Source: Rhizophagus sp. LPA8_4_AMF
Taxonomy: Eukaryota > Glomeromycota > Glomeromycetes > Glomerales > Glomeraceae
DNA length: 64,000 bases
Direction: 5' to 3'
Assembly (NCBI GenBank): GCA_021464525.1
Contig: JADRCO010000009.1
Span: forward strand, 1-64,000
Below are positions 58,935 through 64,000 of the stretch, in pieces. Each line of letters begins with the position of its first letter. The stretch's first letter is position 1. The notes below the pieces were generated by a model, which was given only the letters and a program-made list of their open reading frames with translations, had not been told where the DNA came from and made no database searches. Both the position numbers and the translations under genes were made by a program.

Positions 58935-59901
58935 TTAATTGTTATAATTGTTATATGACAAATATATTTGACAAATAGGATATTTAATATTAAGATACTA
59001 ATATTTAGTTAAATTCCTTTTGTATATGATTATATTTATTATGTATAAATTCTAAAGCAAATTTTTTACTTCAGACTTTCGGTTCTTTCTATAAAAGGAT
59101 TTTAAATATAGATATAACAGCATATGGGTTATAGAATTTTGTTTTCGAAACTATAAAATGATAAATAAATAGCATTATCTAAGAGGAAAATAAGATAAAA
59201 TAAAAATAATATGTTAAAAACAACTATCTCAGTAGGTAACTAGTAACTGATTAAATATAACTAGTTATTATTTCAAAACTATTTAAGAATTAGCGAATTG
59301 TGAAAAGAATATTTGTAATATTTATTTTTGCTCTTTAAATAAAATAAATTCAAAAAACTCAAATCTCATATAATTAAGTATTTGTTTTTCATTACAAATT
59401 GGTATGTGTATAAAGTCAATAAGTCAAAAAATATAGAACATATTCGGTTTCAAAAATCGGTTTACTTACCCATGAAATGTGAATGGTATATAGTAACTGT
59501 ATGTTTTGTCAGATAGATATTTTGGGATTTTGTATAAAGAAGTGTACATTGTTTTTGAATAAGATCCAACTTCTTTCAATTTCCTTCTGCATGAAATCTG
59601 AAAGGTATGTTTAGAAATTTCTTTATAGATGATTCTATCAATCATCTGAATACGAACTTATATTTTTTGGCTTATATACAGTATTAGAAAATTGATTTGC
59701 GGCAGACATAATTAATTAATAGGGTGATACATATTAGACACTGATTATCCTTGTTATTGAGGTGATCGATGTAACCCCTACCCCAAAATCTCGGCTTATC
59801 TGTTTCTCCCTTTTTTTTCTTTCTCACAATAATTTTAAATAATTATAATTTTTATAGTATATGAAAAAGATAAATATTTTCATCAAAAAAAAACTTAAAA
59901 A
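58935..59901. other. Spacer between the F-box gene and the zinc-cluster gene
   Basis: About 970 bp, A+T-rich. A poly(T) run at 59811-59818 lies about 85 bp before the zinc-cluster ATG. No gene seen. Confidence 0.5.
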
Positions 59902-60174
59902 ATGAGTTTCTCTTCCTACTCTACTGTTGTATGGGTTGATGATCCTTTTTTCATCAAACGTCAACGTGTTCAGATGGCATGTTCTTTTTGTCGTCAGCGC
60001 AAGATAAAATGTGATGGCAGAAACCCTTGCGCGAACTGCAAGAAATACTCCACCGCTTGCACGTACGTCAAAGTTGAAAGACAACCCAGAAACAATAAAC
60101 CGTCCAGCCGAAATGGAAACGATAATGAGAATAACGATATAGTTTCTACTCAAAAAACGGACAAGCCTTTATGA
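59902..60174 (+). CDS. Solo Zn2Cys6 zinc-cluster protein, 90 aa
   Basis: A single exon encoding MSFSSYSTVVWVDDPFFIKR then the zinc cluster CSFCRQRKIKCDGRNPCANC with KKYSTAC. Six Cys at 27, 30, 37, 43, 46 and 53 have the C-x2-C-x6-C-x5-C-x2-C-x6-C spacing of Gal4-type DNA-binding domains, and basic residues between the second and third Cys are present. The rest is a short basic, Asn-rich tail. The large regulatory domain normal in this family is missing, and no downstream exon that would supply it was found before 60573. It may be a DNA-binding repressor or competitor, or an unfinished gene model. The tail encoded to 60174 is followed by A+T-rich DNA. Confidence 0.85.
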   Translation: MSFSSYSTVVWVDDPFFIKRQRVQMACSFCRQRKIKCDGRNPCANCKKYSTACTYVKVERQPRNNKPSSRNGNDNENNDIVSTQKTDKPL

Positions 60175-60572
60175 TCATGATGAATTATCATTTTTATATT
60201 TCATGGTATGCCGAATATGAACAAAATATTGTCGTCATTAATTATTTTAACCTATTTAGTTTAAGCTAAAAATAAAACCGCTTTAAAAAAACATATGTCA
60301 TTACAAATAATAAATGCAATTTGTTAAAAAAAATTATTTATGTTTGAGTATTATTCTATGTGGTACACAGTAAATGAGGCAGATTTTGTGGTTCGTAACT
60401 TTTAATGGTACCTATGGCAGCCAAAATTCAGGATACTAAGCAGCAAATTTCTATTAAATGTATTGATTATTTTGATATTCTGAAGGAGAAGATATTATTC
60501 TATAATAAACGATAATAATACACTTTTTAGAAAAGTATATCATTTAACTAATAAATAAGGAACCTTTTTAAC
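60175..60572. other. Spacer between convergent zinc-cluster and INTS7 genes
   Basis: About 400 bp with no gene; holds both 3' untranslated regions. Confidence 0.5.
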
Positions 60573-63500
60573 TTACAAATCAGGTCCAATTGTCCATACA
60601 ATATTTTTATCATCAACAATTCTGGTATGAATGTTAAGAAATCCAGTACCATCTGAATCCATAGGAAATTGGACGAGTGCGGTAGTAGTAAAATAATTAT
60701 TGATAAGAGGTACTATTGTAGTGGCAACATAATTCGCTTCTGAAGCGTCCTAGTAAAAATATTGTTTGTTCAAAAAATTCATATAAAAATAATTAAATTG
60801 AGTAAATAAATAAATACCTTTTGTCTTATATTTCTTCCTTTATATGCCAATGCTAAATCAGAGAATTTAAAATTTCCTTGTAAAGTTTCTTCAAATTCAT
60901 CAAATTCAAATATATCAGTCTTCGATCCAAAAATAATAAATTGAATACTCTTGAAATGTTTCTTAGCTGATATAATAATAGAAATTAAATTATTATGATG
61001 ATAAATTATCAATAAATATGAATAAAATATTTATTAAATTCACCTAATTTTTTAGATAATTGTACAACTCCTTCCAATTTGATAACTACTTTCTCTTTAT
61101 CTGATACAGCGGTTGAGGAAACTCTACTCCCAGATTGACTCCAGCCCAATGCAGGCACTTTACTCCACTATTTGTAAAGGAAAGTTTAAATATTTAATGA
61201 TTAAATACGATATAAAATAATAATACCTTAAGGTGAGTTCCTTGTTTGTTTTCGAAGAAAAATGGTGGTAAATTTATTGGAACACTCAAAATGAAAAGAA
61301 CAAATTGATTTAATTGCATCGCAGTATTCTATGATAAAAAAGAATATATTTATTTAATTGACCAACAAATGAATTGAATTAATATTTAATTCTTACATTT
61401 GATATTCCACTGGCACGACATTTTTCTATAGATCTTAAAACTTCAACACATCTAGCCCGTAATACATATTGTACTTTATTTTTTCGTGAATTCATATCGT
61501 TATACTGTCCTGAAAGAATAGAATCATTCTCGTCACGATGTGCAAGCCGAATCAATGGAAGTAACATAGGATTAATAGACTCTTCTCTAATAACAATTAA
61601 TAATGAGTTAATACATAAATTACAAAAATTAATAATTGCATTATAACATACTTCTGAAATGAAGGAATGAGAAGACACTGTATCGCATACGCTAATACCA
61701 AACAGCATATCTGATACGACTCTAAGATTGCCAAACTCTCGACATCAATATCCAAAAACGAATGTGCAACGAAATCATGCATACGAGCCAAGAGTATCAA
61801 AGACTCATTAATATTTACCTGAATTATAAAAGGATTTATTTAGTCATTCATAAACAATAACATTATAATGAATTTACATACAACATCGGGATCAAGTAAT
61901 TTTGGTGCTCTTGAAGACAGGAAGTTCAACTGAGCTAAAATAAGTTTCATAGTAGAAAAAAATCTGGCCCTAAGCTGACAAAACCATTTTCCAAATACAC
62001 GAACTCCACTATTGTCAATCAAAGACATCAACCCCTATAAAAATAATTTGAATTAATGTAACCAAATACATAACATAAATAAACAAACAATAATACTTAC
62101 ACTTAACTCGGTATCACACTTCGAATAGAATTTAACACCTTCATCGAATAAATCAAGCTGCATTTGAATACCTTCAATATTTTCCAAAATCATTTGTTCT
62201 GCATTTGATGCATTACATAATGCTCTAAGCCAAAAGCGATGTGCTTCAACATCTACCTAAAAAAAACTTCTTAAAATAAATTCGGTAGAATCTAAGAGAT
62301 AATAATCAGTTGCAAAGCTAACCTCATTTACAAAATTAGTTACTATTGCACCCATAATTGAAAAACATCCAGATTTTCCAGCTTCCAACCCTATTAAATA
62401 AATATTCCATTGATTTTGTGTATATCTTCCATCCTGGAAATTTCCAAATTGATTGATTCTTTCCATAAACGATTCCTTAAATTCTTTCGCCTGAGTCACA
62501 TTTTCAGGGCGTGCTTTTAAAACTGTTTTTGCTAGCATAGTCTAAAAAAAAACGAGCAAATGATAATTACATGTGTAAAATAAATACAAGAAATAAAATT
62601 ATAATATAAACTTACAAATGAATTAGTCATATTGATAAGTTCATCAGATTTCATAAAAGAAAATATATCCTCTCTCAATTCCTGAATTATTGATTCTTTA
62701 TATTCGGAAATCTTAAGAAGAAACTTGGACAACTGAGCAAATACATCATCTTAAGCAAAAGTAAATAAATAAATAGATATAACTTATCAAACCGTTTGAA
62801 TTTCAAGTTAAAATTAAGAATTTACCATAACTTATATCAACATATTCTTGTAATATACTAATAATCATTTTTGACGTATCCTTGATTAAATTGTTATCCG
62901 ACAAACAAATTGAAAATAGACACTTTAGGTATTCTTGTATCTATTATTAAATAAATTATTGTGTTAAAAGAAAAAGAATTGCAAAACCAATATACCAACG
63001 AATAAATTACCAGTTTAATATATTTATCGCGTTCAGTTTGATTAATGCATATAAATTCTATCAATTGATTTGTGTTCAACAATATAATCTCTGCAATTCT
63101 TTTAGAGAGCTCGCTAAAATATGTTTCTTTTGAATTAAATTTACATTTCATGAGTGTAAGGACATTTGTACACACAAGACTTTTACTGTAATATCCTACC
63201 CCATTCTGGACTGATCAAAATATTTGATATTGACTCTATTCGTTTCGATTCAATTATTATTACAGACATCAACTTCACCGCAATAACATTTATTTCAATG
63301 ACTTTATCTTGAATCAAGTCTTCACATTGTTGAATATAATGAAGTGCTTCTAAACGAGTTTCTTGTTCTGTGTCTATTGATGCAATTTCGCAAAGAAGCC
63401 TTGTTTGTTGAAACAATATAGTCAAAACACATAATGCCTTAGCTTTAACATTAAGTTCCATCGCACTAGTTACAATACTCAATAATATCTAATACCAATT

Positions 63501-64000
63501 TTACTATTATTAAATTAAATTATAATTATTTGAAATTATCTAATAAGAGAAACATTTACCAATATATGTGAAATTTCAAAAGTCAAATCTTTTTGTGCAA
63601 TATTAGTTAAATATGCTAACGAACTTGTCTTAACATGTCCACGAGGGTCATTTTGCGCATATTTAATCAATAAATTAATCTAAAAGAGGATTAATCTTGA
63701 AATTTAATCTTTTTTCTTTTGATAATTTTTTTCTTTTGATAATAACAAATCCATATATATAATTTCTCACCTGATCAGTTCTATCAACAAGCGCGCGATT
63801 TGATAAGAACGTCAACGTTTTCAATATAGTCAAAACAAATTCATCATCAGAACATTGCTCAAGTAATTGAAGACATATGATTCTTGTCTATAGGTTAATA
63901 AATTATTTAACATGATAACATTACATAATATAAAGAAATGATGAAAATGGAAAGATAATATTTCAATTTACTTTACGAGCTAAATTAATATCCCAGTGCA
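60573..64000 (-). CDS. INTS7: Integrator complex subunit 7, 3' part (runs off the right edge)
   Basis: More than a dozen exons, from a partial exon at the window end (HWDINLARK) to a stop at 60573. The helical-repeat part reads GHVKTSSLAYLTNIAQKDLT, ALCVLTILFQQTRLLCEIA and IYLIGLEAGKSGCF. The C-terminal beta domain is diagnostic: SVPINLPPFFFENKQGTHLK, EKVVIKLEGVVQLSKKL, FIIFGSKTDIFEFDEFEE, then LNIHTRIVDDKNIVWTIGPD, aligning with the INTS7 tail (…LALKVEGVVQ … VWKTGPR…). Integrator cleaves nascent RNAs and attenuates RNA polymerase II; INTS7 belongs to its structural backbone. Integrator is absent from ascomycete yeasts, so its presence supports an early-diverging fungus. The final splice could in principle continue at a GTAAGT that overlaps the stop, but no good exon follows. 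Confidence 0.82.

Noticed and set aside
59824-60153. Minus-strand 109-codon frame over the zinc-cluster gene
   Set aside because: The plus-strand frame encodes a perfect Zn2Cys6 motif, so the reverse frame is a shadow.
1-64000. CRISPR arrays, rRNA and tRNA genes
   Set aside because: No regularly spaced repeats, no rRNA blocks, and no cloverleaf with conserved B-box sequence was recognised by eye; a tRNA scan would be needed to exclude single genes.

Overview
The window is about 75-80% A+T, with compact multi-exon protein genes cut by short GT-AG introns (mostly 50-110 bp), homopolymer-rich spacers and decayed mobile DNA. The gene set is fungal (a Golgi tether, a mitochondrial RNA helicase, a GET receptor, Tel2, an Ede1-type endocytic scaffold) and includes Elongin C and Integrator subunit 7, which ascomycete yeasts lack or have diverged. 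With the repeat families at the left end, this points to an early-diverging fungus, most likely an arbuscular mycorrhizal fungus of the Rhizophagus type. The organism is inferred from style and gene content, not proven.

Positions 1-10,900 are a repeat graveyard. A decayed Mutator-like (MULE) transposase gene (1-3865) is split by a 2155-bp retroposed insert (433-2587) with a poly(A) tail, an AATAAA signal and a perfect 17-bp target duplication. Next, two diverged copies of a Uma2-like (PD-(D/E)XK-fold) gene face each other as a 1.6-kb inverted duplication: the left copy is broken, the right one is open and encodes 352 aa. Between them lie a long foldback element and the 3' end of a Tigger/pogo transposon.

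Positions 10,904-26,478 hold one very large gene, a 23-exon hybrid histidine kinase of 1672 aa with two complete kinase modules, two normal receivers and one receiver-like domain lacking its aspartate. There is also one unrecognised 253-aa gene, long A+T-rich spacers and a coding relic.

Positions 26,479-64,000 are gene-dense housekeeping DNA: COG1 and SUV3 (divergent, 177 bp apart), a cytochrome P450, Elongin C and the DcpS scavenger decapping enzyme (tail to tail, 46 bp apart), a heavy-metal P-type ATPase homologue that has lost nearly all catalytic motifs in an intact 887-codon frame, a PIN4-type parvulin, a small acidic Cys-containing protein, GET2, TEL2 and EDE1 (divergent, 292 bp apart), an F-box-type protein, a solo 90-aa Zn2Cys6 protein and the 3' part of INTS7, which runs off the right edge.

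Splice models for the histidine kinase, COG1, SUV3, P450, Elongin C, DcpS, PIN4, GET2 and EDE1 were built by hand. All keep frame from start to stop, which supports them; one COG1 junction and two or three TEL2 junctions remain ambiguous. No CRISPR array, rRNA or tRNA gene was recognised. The genes do not form one pathway. The most striking observations are the pseudo-ATPase, the double histidine kinase with a degenerate receiver, and the nested repeat structure at the left end.
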